From assembly GCA_019420585.1 (NCBI GenBank), contig JAHZGX010000014.1:1-64000 (forward strand): 64,000 nt of DNA, read 5' to 3'. The notes under the pieces were generated by a model that was not told the DNA's origin, made no database searches, and was given only the letters and a program-made list of their open reading frames with translations. Position 1 is the stretch's first letter. Each line of letters starts with the position of its first letter. This DNA comes from Prevotellaceae bacterium (GTDB lineage Bacteria; Bacteroidota; Bacteroidia; Bacteroidales; Bacteroidaceae). A program made the position numbers and the translations under genes. This document shows positions 9,131-17,890 of the stretch, piece after piece.

Positions 9131-9718
9131 ATGGAAAAGATTCAAGAACTGACAGAGAAACTCTATCGCGAAGGCGTTGAGAGAGGGCAGGTCGAGGCAG
9201 AGAAGATCAAAGCTGAGGCACAGGCCGAGGCGCAGAAGATTCTGGATAATGCCCGCCAACAGGCGCAGGCCATCGAGACCCAGGCTAGGAAGAAGGCTGC
9301 AGAACTGGATGCCAACACAAAGAGTGAGTTGAAACTCTACACCAGCCAGGCCATGAATGCTCTCAGGAGCGAGGTGGCCAATGTGCTGACCAACTCCACC
9401 GTGGATCAGGCCGTGGGTGCGCTGGCTGCCGACTCTGATTTCCTGTGCAAGTTTGCGCTGGAACTGGCAAGCAAGTGGGTCGGCGATGGTGCTGTGGTGC
9501 TGAGCAGTCCCGAGGCAGATAAACTGAAAGCGTATTTCGCTGCCAAGGCAAAGGGCCTGCTCGACAAGGGCGTTACCATTGAAAAGGTGAGTGGAAAGGA
9601 CACCCTGCTGACCATCGCCCCGGCTGATGGGAGTTACAAGGTGAACTTCGGACGTGAGGAGTTTGAGGACTATTTCAAGAGTTTCCTGCGTCCGCAACTG
9701 GTAGAGATGCTCTTCTGA
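9131..9718 (+). CDS. atpE: V-type ATP synthase subunit E
   Basis: The 195-residue protein is the peripheral-stalk subunit E. The first 80 residues form a long alanine-, glutamate- and lysine-rich helix (EKIKAEAQAEAQKIL), and the rest is the compact C-terminal domain that binds the top of the catalytic head. It is the first gene of the seven-gene rotary ATPase operon, which fits the usual Bacteroidales order. The nearest promoter-like sequence upstream, TTTATTTG at 9006-9013, differs from consensus at one key base, so the operon promoter is uncertain. The next gene begins 93 bp later. Confidence 0.9.
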   Translation: MEKIQELTEKLYREGVERGQVEAEKIKAEAQAEAQKILDNARQQAQAIETQARKKAAELDANTKSELKLYTSQAMNALRSEVANVLTNSTVDQAVGALAADSDFLCKFALELASKWVGDGAVVLSSPEADKLKAYFAAKAKGLLDKGVTIEKVSGKDTLLTIAPADGSYKVNFGREEFEDYFKSFLRPQLVEMLF

Positions 9719-9811
9719 GCATTTGCCATTGTATCCCCAGGCGTGGCGGAAACTTCCGTGCGGCACGGGGAAACGTATCTACAATAATAAGGTAACGTAA
9801 CAAGCAGACAC

Positions 9812-10657
9812 ATGGGGAATTATTATTGTTTGGCGGCGGGACTGCCCGACATTGACCTGACAGACACTCAGCCAGGCTTCACCTTCCCGGAACTCAGGGA
9901 GTGGTGTGACACTGAACTGTCGGAGGGTGACCGCAGGCTTATCTCCTATTTCTACCTTAGGCTCGACTGCATGAACCTTGTGAAGTTGCTCAAAGACCCC
10001 GAGGCAAAGGTGGATTTGTACGGCAACTACACCATGGAGCAGTATCAGGATCTCATCACCAGTGCGCGGGAGATGAACTTCAACGTGCATCGTTTCCCTG
10101 CCTTTATGAGCATCTTTGCCCGTGAGTACAGTTACAATAAAGGAAAGAAAGGCTATTTCCCAGAGGACGAGATGGCTTACCAGTTCCTCAACTATGCCAT
10201 CACCACCTGCCCGAACCGCATGATGCGTGACTGGTATCAACTCAATCTTGACGTGACGAACATCCTTACGGCCATGCTAGCGCGCAAGAATGGATGGAGT
10301 GTGGCCGACTATATCAAGGGCAACGGAGAGGTGCAGGAGATGCTCAGGGAGAATAAGACACGTGACTTCGACCTCACCCATGAGTTCGATTACGTGAAGG
10401 AACTGATGAAGATTGTGGATGAGGACGATCCCGTGAGGAAGGAGAAGATGATTGATGCCTTCAAGTGGGTGTGGCTCGATGACCGTACCTTCTTCAATCC
10501 ATTTGCCATCGAAGCCATCTTTGCCTATCACTGCAAGTTGGAGATGCAGTATCGCTGGGCAAGGTTGGACGTGCAGACGGGCAAGGAAACCTTCAGGCAG
10601 ATTATCGACAACCTGCGTTCGGAGGCACGTGTGCCCGAGGAGTTTATTCAGAAATAA
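9812..10657 (+). CDS. DUF2764 family protein of the V-ATPase operon
   Basis: The 281-residue protein starts with the family's MGNYYCLAAGLPD motif and is rich in helices. DUF2764 genes are found between subunits E and A of Bacteroidetes V-type ATPase operons. That is the position of subunit C in archaeal and enterococcal operons, so a role replacing C (the rotor-to-ring adaptor) is a reasonable inference, not something the sequence proves. There is no signal peptide or membrane segment. Gene A follows after 19 bp, so the two are co-transcribed. Confidence 0.85.
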   Translation: MGNYYCLAAGLPDIDLTDTQPGFTFPELREWCDTELSEGDRRLISYFYLRLDCMNLVKLLKDPEAKVDLYGNYTMEQYQDLITSAREMNFNVHRFPAFMSIFAREYSYNKGKKGYFPEDEMAYQFLNYAITTCPNRMMRDWYQLNLDVTNILTAMLARKNGWSVADYIKGNGEVQEMLRENKTRDFDLTHEFDYVKELMKIVDEDDPVRKEKMIDAFKWVWLDDRTFFNPFAIEAIFAYHCKLEMQYRWARLDVQTGKETFRQIIDNLRSEARVPEEFIQK

Positions 10658-10676
10658 ATAATAAAAAGCATATACA

Positions 10677-12416
10677 ATGACAAAAGGAACTGTAAGTGGC
10701 GTGGTTTCCAACATGGTCACTATCCGCGTGGACGGACCGGTGATGCAGGGAGAGATATGCTACATAGAGACAGGAGGCGACCGCCTGATGGCAGAGGTCA
10801 TCAAGGTGACGGGGCTAGATGCTTATGTGCAGGTGTTCGAGAGTACCCGTGGATTGAAGGTAGGAGCCGTGGCGGAGTTCACTGGCCACATGCTAGAAAT
10901 CCAGTTGGGACCCGGTATGCTCAGCAAGAACTATGACGGACTGCAGAATGACCTGGACAAGATGGAGGGCGTGTTCCTCAAGAGAGGACAGTATACTGAG
11001 CCTCTTGATGCCGACCGCGAATGGGACTTCACGCCTATCGCCAAGTCGGGCGACCGGGTGCAGGAGAGTGATTGGCTGGGACAGGTGGAAGAGAACCATC
11101 AGTTGCTGAAGATCATGGTGCCTTTCCAACTCAGGGGCTTTGCCACCGTGAAGAGCGTGGCACCTGCAGGCAAGTACAAGATACACGATGTGGTGGCTGT
11201 GCTTGAAGACGAGAAGGGCACAGAGGTGAAGGTGGACATGGTGCAGCACTGGCCGGTGAAGTTCGCCATGACCAACTATGCCGAGAAGCCCCGTCCATTC
11301 AAACTTCTTGAGACCGGTGTGCGTACCATTGACACGTTCAACCCCATCGTGGAGGGCGGAACGGGCTTCATCCCTGGTCCCTTCGGAACGGGTAAGACCG
11401 TACTTCAGCATGCCATTTCCAAGCAGGCCGAGGCCGATATCGTAATAATTGCTGCGTGTGGTGAGCGTGCCAACGAAGTGGTGGAAATCTTCTCGGAGTT
11501 CCCCGAACTGGTTGACCCGCATACAGGGCGCAAACTGATGGAACGCACCATCATCATTGCCAATACTAGCAACATGCCTGTGGCTGCCCGTGAGGCATCG
11601 GTGTATACAGCCATGACCATGGCAGAGTATTACCGCTCCATGGGTTTGCGTGTCCTCTTGATGGCTGACTCCACTTCCCGATGGGCGCAGGCACTGCGTG
11701 AGATGAGTAACCGTATGGAGGAACTGCCCGGCCCTGACGCTTTCCCCATGGATCTTGGAGCATTGATTTCCAACTTCTACGGCCGTGCCGGATACGTGTA
11801 TTTGCGCAACGGGCAGGTTGGTTCAGTGACGTTCTTGGGTACGGTGTCGCCTGCCGGCGGTAACCTGAAGGAGCCCGTGACCGAGAATACCAAGAAGGTG
11901 GCACGATGCTTCTACGGACTGGAGCAGGACCGTGCCGACAAGAAGCGTTATCCGGCCGTGAATCCCATCGACTCCTACTCCAAATATCTGGAGTATCCGG
12001 AGTTTGGAGAATACATCAGCAAACATATCAATGACGAGTGGATTCCCAAGGTCTTGACGCTGAAGACGCGCATGCAGAGAGGTAAGGAGATTGCGGAACA
12101 AATCAACATCCTGGGTGATGACGGCGTGCCAGTGGAGTACCACGTGACTTTCTGGAAGAGTGAAGTCATTGACTACGTCATTCTCCAGCAGGATGCATTT
12201 GATGAGGTGGATGCCATGACACCACTTGTACGTCAGGAGGAGTTACTCAACTTGGTGACCGCAATATGTGACAAAGATGACTATAAGTTTGATACTTTCC
12301 TGGAGGTAACCGATTACTTCAAGAAAATGATTAACCTCTGCAAGCAGATGAACTACTCGGCTTACCAAAGCGAGCAGTATGCTGACTACAAGCAACAGGT
12401 GGAAGCAATGTTATAA
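10677..12416 (+). CDS. atpA: V-type ATP synthase catalytic subunit A
   Basis: The 579-residue protein is the nucleotide-hydrolysing or -synthesising subunit. The Walker A loop reads GPFGTGKT at about residues 233-240, followed by the ATPase signature region (GERANEVVEIFSEFPEL). The long non-homologous insertion that distinguishes A from F-type beta lies before the P-loop, at about 120-200. Length is normal for the family. It works with subunit B as the A3B3 head. Subunit B begins 12 bp after the stop. Confidence 0.95.
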   Translation: MTKGTVSGVVSNMVTIRVDGPVMQGEICYIETGGDRLMAEVIKVTGLDAYVQVFESTRGLKVGAVAEFTGHMLEIQLGPGMLSKNYDGLQNDLDKMEGVFLKRGQYTEPLDADREWDFTPIAKSGDRVQESDWLGQVEENHQLLKIMVPFQLRGFATVKSVAPAGKYKIHDVVAVLEDEKGTEVKVDMVQHWPVKFAMTNYAEKPRPFKLLETGVRTIDTFNPIVEGGTGFIPGPFGTGKTVLQHAISKQAEADIVIIAACGERANEVVEIFSEFPELVDPHTGRKLMERTIIIANTSNMPVAAREASVYTAMTMAEYYRSMGLRVLLMADSTSRWAQALREMSNRMEELPGPDAFPMDLGALISNFYGRAGYVYLRNGQVGSVTFLGTVSPAGGNLKEPVTENTKKVARCFYGLEQDRADKKRYPAVNPIDSYSKYLEYPEFGEYISKHINDEWIPKVLTLKTRMQRGKEIAEQINILGDDGVPVEYHVTFWKSEVIDYVILQQDAFDEVDAMTPLVRQEELLNLVTAICDKDDYKFDTFLEVTDYFKKMINLCKQMNYSAYQSEQYADYKQQVEAML

Positions 12417-12428
12417 TATATATTAGGT

Positions 12429-13751
12429 ATGGCAACAGCATTTCAAAAAATATACACGCAAATAAGCCAGATAACCAAGGCCACCTGCATGCTCAAGGCC
12501 AAGGGAGTCGGTTATGATGAGTTGGCACGCATCAACGGCAAGTTGGCTCAGGTGGTGCGCATCTCCGGCGATGAAGTCACGCTGCAGGTGTTTGAGGGCA
12601 CGGGTGGCATACCCACCAATGCGGAGGTGACCTTCCTGGGCAAAGCGCCCACCCTCAAAGTCAGCGAACAGTTGGCAGGACGCTTCTTCAATGCCTATGG
12701 CGAGCCCATTGATGGTGGCCCTGCCATTGAGGGACGTGAGGTGGAGATTGGTGGCCCGAGCGTGAACCCGGTGCGCCGCAAGCAGCCCAGTGAGCTTATC
12801 GCTACGGGCATTGCCGGCATTGACTTGAATAACACGCTGGTTTCGGGACAGAAGATTCCCTTCTTTGCCGACCCTGACCAGCCGTTCAATGAGGTGATGG
12901 CCATGGTTGCACTGCGTGCCAAGGCCGACAAGATTATCCTGGGCGGCATGGGTATGACCAATGATGACTATTATTTCTTCCGCAACACATTCTCAGATGC
13001 AGGTGCACTTGACCGCATCATCTCATTCATCAACACCACCGAGGATCCTGCTGTGGAGCGTCTGCTCGTTCCAGACATGGCTCTTGCTGCCGCCGAGTAT
13101 TTTGCGGTTGAGAAGCATGAGACCGTGCTGGTATTGCTGACGGACATGAGTTCGTATGCCGACTCACTCTCCATCGTGAGCAACCGCATGGATCAGATTC
13201 CCTCAAAGGACTCTATGCCCGGTTCACTGTATTCCGACTTGGCAAAGATTTATGAGAAGGCTGTGCAGTTCTCCGAGAGCGTGGGCGGAGGCTCCATTAC
13301 CATCATTGCCGTGACCACGTTGAGTGGTGGCGACATCACGCATGCCGTGCCTGATAACACCGGTTATATCACTGAGGGCCAACTTTACCTGCGCAGGGAC
13401 AGCGATGTGGGCAAGGTCATCATCGATCCCTTCCGTTCGCTCTCCCGCTTGAAGCAGTTGGTGGCCGGCAAGAAGACGCGCGCCGACCACTCTCAGGTGA
13501 TGAATGCCGCCATCCGCCTTTACGCCGATGCCGCCAACGCAAAGACCAAGATGGAGAATGGATTCGACCTCACCGACTATGACAATCGTTGTCTGGACTT
13601 CGCCAAGGACTACGCCACACAGCTTCTTGCCATAGACGTGAACCTGAACACCGAGGACATGCTCGATGTCACATGGGGGCTCTTCCGCAAGTACTTCAAG
13701 TTGGAAGAGGTCAACATCAAGAAAGAGTTTACAGATATATATTGGAAGTGA
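12429..13751 (+). CDS. atpB: V-type ATP synthase regulatory subunit B
   Basis: The 440-residue protein is the non-catalytic nucleotide-binding subunit that alternates with A in the head. It has the beta-barrel N-terminus (FQKIYTQISQITKATCML), the PFFADPDQPFNEVMAMVA region where A-type proteins carry the P-loop, and the conserved VLLTDMSSYADSL segment. No intact Walker A is present, as expected for B. Its length is close to the archaeal and enterococcal B proteins. Confidence 0.95.
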   Translation: MATAFQKIYTQISQITKATCMLKAKGVGYDELARINGKLAQVVRISGDEVTLQVFEGTGGIPTNAEVTFLGKAPTLKVSEQLAGRFFNAYGEPIDGGPAIEGREVEIGGPSVNPVRRKQPSELIATGIAGIDLNNTLVSGQKIPFFADPDQPFNEVMAMVALRAKADKIILGGMGMTNDDYYFFRNTFSDAGALDRIISFINTTEDPAVERLLVPDMALAAAEYFAVEKHETVLVLLTDMSSYADSLSIVSNRMDQIPSKDSMPGSLYSDLAKIYEKAVQFSESVGGGSITIIAVTTLSGGDITHAVPDNTGYITEGQLYLRRDSDVGKVIIDPFRSLSRLKQLVAGKKTRADHSQVMNAAIRLYADAANAKTKMENGFDLTDYDNRCLDFAKDYATQLLAIDVNLNTEDMLDVTWGLFRKYFKLEEVNIKKEFTDIYWK

Positions 13752-13788
13752 GCGGCGCGCAGCCCGCTTGCCAGTCATACGAACATAA

Positions 13789-14394
13789 ATGGCAATAAAG
13801 TTTCAATATAACAAGACTTCACTTCAGCAACTGGAAAAGAACCTGAAGATGCGGCAACGCACCTTGCCCATTATCAAGAGCAAGGAGACGGCTCTGCGGC
13901 TGGAAGTGAAGAAATGCAAGGAAGAGGCCATCCGGCTGGAGCAGTTGCTGGAGTCCCAGATTGCAGGTTATGAGCGCATGTATGCCTTGTGGGGGGAGTT
14001 CGACACCTCGCTGGTGAGCCTGCGTGACGTGCAGCTGGGCGTGCGCAAGATTGCCGGAGTAAGGGTGCCGGTGCTCTCCAACATCGAGTTGGAAGTGCGC
14101 CCGTTTGGTTTGTTCAGTGCGCCGAAATGGTACTTCGATGGCATCAACCTGCTTCAGGGACTGGCCAAGACTGCCGTGGAACGTGAGTTCGTGGAGGCTA
14201 AGTTGCACCTTTTGGAGCATGCCCGTAAGAAGACCACCCAGAAGGTGAATCTCTTTGAGAAGGTGCAGATTCCCGGTTACCAGGAGGCGGTACGTAAGAT
14301 CAAACGCTTCATGGAGGATGAGGAGAACCTTTCCAAATCCTCACAGAAGATTCTGAAAGCCTTGCAGGAAAAGAGAAAGGAGGCCACTGCATGA
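13789..14394 (+). CDS. atpD: V-type ATP synthase subunit D
   Basis: The 201-residue protein is the central rotor shaft. It consists mainly of two long helices: an N-terminal basic one (TSLQQLEKNLKMRQRTLPII) and a C-terminal one ending in RKIKRFMEDEENLSKSSQ, which pair as a coiled coil inside the A3B3 head. It has no signal peptide. The stop overlaps the start of the subunit I gene (ATGA), so translation is probably coupled. Confidence 0.93.
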   Translation: MAIKFQYNKTSLQQLEKNLKMRQRTLPIIKSKETALRLEVKKCKEEAIRLEQLLESQIAGYERMYALWGEFDTSLVSLRDVQLGVRKIAGVRVPVLSNIELEVRPFGLFSAPKWYFDGINLLQGLAKTAVEREFVEAKLHLLEHARKKTTQKVNLFEKVQIPGYQEAVRKIKRFMEDEENLSKSSQKILKALQEKRKEATA

Positions 14395-16265
14395 TAGAGA
14401 AGATGAAAAAGTTCACCTTCCTGGTGACGGATAGGGAATATGATGGATTCATCAATGACCTGCGCCAGCAGGGTGTCGTGCACGTGCAGCAACTGCAGCA
14501 GGGAGCCTCGAGCGCAGAACTGCAGCAGGCCATTGACCTGGATGCACGGTATGCCGCCGCCCTGAGGGTGCTGGACTCTGCTGCAAAAACCTATAAGGTG
14601 AAGCCGGTTGCTCCTGCTGCCGCACATGCCCGTGATGCTGTGGCATTGCTCACTCGTGTGGAGGACATCCAGCATGAGGAGCAGAGCCTCCTGCATGAGC
14701 GTGACGCAGTGGAGAAGGACATCAAGGTGCTTGAACCCTGGGGCAACTTTGACCTAGATGCCCTGCAGAGAGTGGCTGCTGCTTCCGGATTGACGGTGGG
14801 ATTCTTCCGTTGCAGTTCAAAGTTCTTCCATAAGGAATGGGCGGACAAGTATTTCGCCATTCCCGTGAACGAGATGAACAAGAGCACCTACTTCCTGACC
14901 TTCAGCGAACAGAAACCCGACATTGAAGCCGAGCAGGTGTTCATGCCGATTGGTTCACTGGAGCAGAAGCGTGCCGAGCGTGCTCGGTTGCAGCAGGAGG
15001 TAGACTCCCTGCATGGCGAGTTACTTCACATTGAGGCCAACCTGCGCACTCTCCTGCAGGACGGGCAGGCGCAGACCCGCGACTCCATCCAGTTGGAGCG
15101 TGTGTATCTGAGTGACGAGCGTGTGGCCGGTGATGCCCTCCGCTTGCTGGTGGGATGGGTGCGGGCTGACCGCACAGAGGCACTCACCGGCATGCTTGAT
15201 GCCTCACACATCTTCTATGAGATGGATGACCCTGAGTATGAGGACGACGTGCCGGTGCAGATAACTAACGGGAAGTTCACCACGTTGTTTGAACCAATAC
15301 TGCGCATGTACTCCTTGCCCAACTATCACGACCTTGACCCCTCGGTCTTCTTCGCGCCTTTCTTCATGCTCTTCTTCGGCCTCTGTCTGGGCGATGGCGG
15401 CTATGGGCTGCTGGTGCTGCTGGGTGGATGGGCCGTAGCAAGATTTGGCAGTGAAGATACACGCAGTTATGGACGTCTCATGGAATGGCTGGGACTGATG
15501 ACGGTCATCTGCGGACTGCTCATGGGCACGTTCTTCGGCATCGACCTCAGCCAGCAGGACTGGGCGTTCCTTGCTCCTGTGAAGCCCTATTTCCTCAATG
15601 ACAACGGCGTTGGTCCCATCTTCGGCTATTCTCCCATGATGGTATTCTCCGTGGTGATAGGCTTGGTGCAGGTGCTTCTGGGCATGATACTCAAGGGCTG
15701 CAAGGCAATTAAGAACTATGGTCTTGCCTATGGCATAGGCACCTTCTGCTGGGTGGCTGCCATCGTGCTGGCCGTTATCCTTTATGGACTTCCTGCATGC
15801 GGGGTGGCACTGTCTGACTTCGTTCAGGTCATCCTTATGGGTTTGCTGGGTGTGAGCACGCTGGGAATCTTCCTCTACAACTCCCCCGGCAGCTACAAGC
15901 GTCCCCTGTTGGGCTTGCTGAGCAATATCGGCGGCGGCGTGTGGGCCACCTATGGCATGGCCACCGGCTTGCTGGGTGACCTGCTGAGTTACATCCGTCT
16001 GTTTGCCCTCGGACTCACCGGTGGTGTGCTGGGCGGCGTGTTCAACTCCCTGGCCATTGACATGACCTCGGGTCTGCCCATCTATGTGCGCTGGTTGCCC
16101 ATGTTGCTTGTCTTATTGGCCGGACACGGCATCACCTTTGCCCTCAGCATGATATCGGCCTTCGTGCATCCCATGCGACTCACTTTCGTGGAGTTCTTCA
16201 AGAATGCCGACTTTGAGGGGGGAGGCAAGGAGTACAAGCCCTTCAAGAAAGAATATAACAAGTAA
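14391..16265 (+). CDS. atpI: V-type ATP synthase subunit I (a subunit)
   Basis: The 624-residue protein has a soluble, coiled-coil-rich N-terminal half (about 1-310) that joins the peripheral stalk. The C-terminal half has about seven or eight membrane helices and forms the ion half-channels next to the K ring. The segment GLLGDLLSYIRLFALGLTGG near residue 530 holds the conserved arginine-containing motif (SYIRLFALGL) that faces the rotor carboxylate. Its start overlaps the subunit D stop by 4 bp. An alternative ATG four codons downstream is possible. Confidence 0.93.
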   Translation: MIEKMKKFTFLVTDREYDGFINDLRQQGVVHVQQLQQGASSAELQQAIDLDARYAAALRVLDSAAKTYKVKPVAPAAAHARDAVALLTRVEDIQHEEQSLLHERDAVEKDIKVLEPWGNFDLDALQRVAAASGLTVGFFRCSSKFFHKEWADKYFAIPVNEMNKSTYFLTFSEQKPDIEAEQVFMPIGSLEQKRAERARLQQEVDSLHGELLHIEANLRTLLQDGQAQTRDSIQLERVYLSDERVAGDALRLLVGWVRADRTEALTGMLDASHIFYEMDDPEYEDDVPVQITNGKFTTLFEPILRMYSLPNYHDLDPSVFFAPFFMLFFGLCLGDGGYGLLVLLGGWAVARFGSEDTRSYGRLMEWLGLMTVICGLLMGTFFGIDLSQQDWAFLAPVKPYFLNDNGVGPIFGYSPMMVFSVVIGLVQVLLGMILKGCKAIKNYGLAYGIGTFCWVAAIVLAVILYGLPACGVALSDFVQVILMGLLGVSTLGIFLYNSPGSYKRPLLGLLSNIGGGVWATYGMATGLLGDLLSYIRLFALGLTGGVLGGVFNSLAIDMTSGLPIYVRWLPMLLVLLAGHGITFALSMISAFVHPMRLTFVEFFKNADFEGGGKEYKPFKKEYNK

Positions 16266-16288
16266 TAATCAATAACAAAATCAACTTT

Positions 16289-16732
16289 ATGGAAATCTTT
16301 TTAGCTTATCTGGGCGTTGCGCTTTGCGTTGCCCTCTCTGGTATTGGCAGTGCTTACGGTGTGACCATCTGCGGCAATGCATCCATCGGTGCCTTCAAGA
16401 AGAACCCTTCTGCCAGCGGTGCCTACATGGGTCTGTCGGCTCTGCCCTCTTCGCAGGGTCTGTATGGCTTTGTGGGCTTCTTCATGCTGAACAGCAAGGT
16501 GACTGCTGACATTCAGATGCCTGCTGCCTGTGCCATCTTTGGTGTAGGTTTGGCTCTGGGTCTGGTGGCGCTGTTCTCTGCCATCCGCCAGGCAAAGGTT
16601 TGTGCCAACGGTATCAGTGCCATCGGTGCAGGGCACAATGCCTTCGGTACCACTATGGTGCTGGCCGTGTTCCCCGAATTGTATGCCATCTTGGGTCTGC
16701 TGGTGCTCATCCTGACAGCCAACGCTCTCTGA
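16289..16732 (+). CDS. atpK: V-type ATP synthase subunit K (rotor ring)
   Basis: The 147-residue protein is a duplicated helical hairpin, so four membrane helices per subunit. Only the second hairpin carries the ion-binding carboxylate (Glu130 in VFPELYAIL); the first has LPSSQGLYG at the matching place. Compared with the published sodium site of Enterococcus hirae NtpK (Leu61, Thr64, Gln65, Tyr68, Gln110, Glu139), the residues at the same spacing here are Leu52, Ser55, Gln56, Tyr59, Gln101 and Glu130. This points to Na+ rather than H+ transport. It is the last gene of the operon, followed by a terminator at 16753. Confidence 0.95.
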   Translation: MEIFLAYLGVALCVALSGIGSAYGVTICGNASIGAFKKNPSASGAYMGLSALPSSQGLYGFVGFFMLNSKVTADIQMPAACAIFGVGLALGLVALFSAIRQAKVCANGISAIGAGHNAFGTTMVLAVFPELYAILGLLVLILTANAL

Positions 16733-16752
16733 TTAGTGGTAGAAGCAAGTTA

Positions 16753-16807
16753 AGGCTTGCCGTCTGGGGCGGAGTTTTTCTCCTCTCGGGCAGCAAGCCT
16801 TTTTTTG
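16753..16807 (+). terminator. Terminator of the V-ATPase operon
   Basis: An 8-bp stem (AGGCTTGC at 16753-16760 with GCAAGCCT at 16793-16800) encloses a smaller GGAG-TTTTT-CTCC hairpin and is followed by TTTTTTG. It begins 20 bp after the atpK stop. Confidence 0.85.
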
Positions 16808-17250
16808 TATCCAAGCCTTCGGAATATCACGGGCGGTCTGGTATTTTTGTGGCCTCGGATTACAGAAGTCTGAAGCCGCGCGTAAATTGTGGTATCTTGT
16901 TTTTCACTGAACCGCGGAAACCATGGTGCGTGCAATCTTGCATTTGCTTTCTGTAGACCTCAAAATTGAGGCTTAGTCCAAATCGGATTGCCGCAACGTT
17001 GTACTCTGGCATCTTGATATTGTCAAGATTTTGGAGGCGTGGTGCGAAAATACGCCTGCCCAGGAAAAATAATAAATCAGGTGGGGAAAATTTTTTTTTC
17101 CTGGTGAGAAACATAAAATCGGGTGGTTGGGCGAAAATACGAAAATGTAAAGAAAAAAGAAATCCTGCCCGCTACGCCTTCGAGAAGTTGATGGCAGACA
17201 GAAAAAGAGAGCACAGAAAAGCGTCAGAACTCTAATGGCCGATTTGGGAT

Positions 17251-17294
17251 GAAAAGCGCACCTCCTCCTTCTTGCATTGAGGGGGAAGGTGCGC
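17251..17294 (-). terminator. Second leftward terminator-like hairpin
   Basis: GCGCACCT (17256-17263) pairs with AGGTGCGC (17287-17294), with further pairing inside. Read leftward the stem is followed by TTTTC. It lies just beyond the terminator of the candidate small RNA, so it may be a backup stop for the same transcript. Confidence 0.5.
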
Positions 17295-17313
17295 AAGGTG
17301 TTGATAGGCGGAT

Positions 17314-17465
17314 AGAAAAAAAGAAGCACTTCCTCACGGAAAAGCTTCTCCTTACTAACAATCTTTATTAACCTAAAAAACAAAAACTAACAATCTTTAT
17401 AACCTAAAAACACCTAAGACGGATTTGGAATTTCACAATCCCGTTTCAATTCCGTCCCTTTTTCT
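17314..17465 (-). ncRNA. Candidate small RNA of about 150 nt
   Basis: Read leftward, a consensus -7 element (TATCTTTGC, 17469-17477) would start a transcript near 17465. The transcript has a 5' hairpin in which GACGGA pairs with TCCGTC (near 17447-17452 and 17419-17424). Two near-identical 32-nt segments (17354-17413) follow. It ends with a stem of AGAAGC and GCTTCT (17344-17349 with 17322-17327) followed by seven T residues. There is no start codon with a sensible frame. Promoter, structure, repeat and terminator together support an RNA gene, but I cannot match it to a named family. The 5' hairpin plus CCCTTTTT could also act as a rightward terminator. Confidence 0.45.
17354..17413. repeat. 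Two direct copies of a 32-nt A-rich sequence
   Basis: ACTAACAATCTTTAT begins at 17354 and again at 17386, each followed by (T)AACCTAAAAA and an A/C-rich tail. On the plus strand this looks like an unstructured mRNA leader; on the minus strand it is the repeated middle of the candidate small RNA. Confidence 0.85.
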
Positions 17466-17468
17466 GAT

Positions 17469-17477
17469 GCAAAGATA
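17469..17477 (-). promoter_or_regulatory. -7 promoter element of the candidate small RNA
   Basis: Read leftward the sequence is TATCTTTGC, a full match to TAnnTTTGC. No protein gene lies downstream on that strand before the terminator at 17316-17349. Confidence 0.55.
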
Positions 17478-17583
17478 TGTAGAATATCCAGAACTTGCAT
17501 CATGAGGGCAAAATATTTTGCTTGGTATTGTCATTTTCTTGATATAAATCAATAAAAAGGCGGCGAAATGTCTCAAAAACACG

Positions 17584-17591
17584 TAACTTTG
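17584..17591 (+). promoter_or_regulatory. -7 promoter element for the 17656-19251 gene group
   Basis: TAACTTTG matches the TAnnTTTG core and lies about 70 bp before the first ATG of the next gene. Confidence 0.5.
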
Positions 17592-17655
17592 TCTTGCAAG
17601 GGATTCCTTTGGCCGTGCCGTTCATGCGGTGGACAAGGCTCTTCGGACTAAAAAG

Positions 17656-17883
17656 ATGACGGGAATGAATTATTCAATGAATGAATGGTGGGCATCGCTC
17701 ACCGTGCTTGAGAAGGAGCGTATAGCCACCAAGGTGGCAGGGCGCGAGGTGCTGTATCCGGAGTGTACCGTGCTTTGGAACAGTCTTGACGCGAATGTGC
17801 AGCAGCGGATACATGACCACTGCACCGATGCTCATGGGCTGGTCATGAAGGATTGGACGGTGCGTGAGACTTTCTCCTGCTGA
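17656..17883 (+). CDS. Small conserved-looking hypothetical protein
   Basis: The 75-residue protein reads MTGMNYSMNEWWASL and onward, without signal peptide or membrane segment. It contains a short acidic/basic helix (LEKERIATKVAG) and two tryptophans near the start. A GTG at 17629 extends the frame, and the ATG at 17665 is another option. It lies 7 bp before the next gene and downstream of the promoter at 17584, so the three genes to 19251 probably form one operon. I do not recognise the family. Confidence 0.6.
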   Translation: MTGMNYSMNEWWASLTVLEKERIATKVAGREVLYPECTVLWNSLDANVQQRIHDHCTDAHGLVMKDWTVRETFSC

Positions 17884-17890
17884 GTACACA

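Larger units (their letters stand above)
16808..17655. other. Gene-poor stretch with hairpins and a candidate small RNA
   Basis: I find no convincing protein-coding gene here. The stretch is more AT-rich than its surroundings. It contains an inverted repeat at 17060-17104 (CCAGGAAAAA with TTTTTCCTGG), two leftward terminator-like hairpins, a duplicated 32-nt sequence and a leftward promoter (listed separately). An 89-codon open frame at 16966-17235 is lysine/arginine-rich, has no recognisable motif and looks accidental. Confidence 0.6.

Noticed and set aside
16966..17235. 89-residue protein in the gene-poor stretch
   Set aside because: Low-complexity Lys/Arg-rich sequence, no motif, and it crosses hairpins; non-coding features explain the stretch better.
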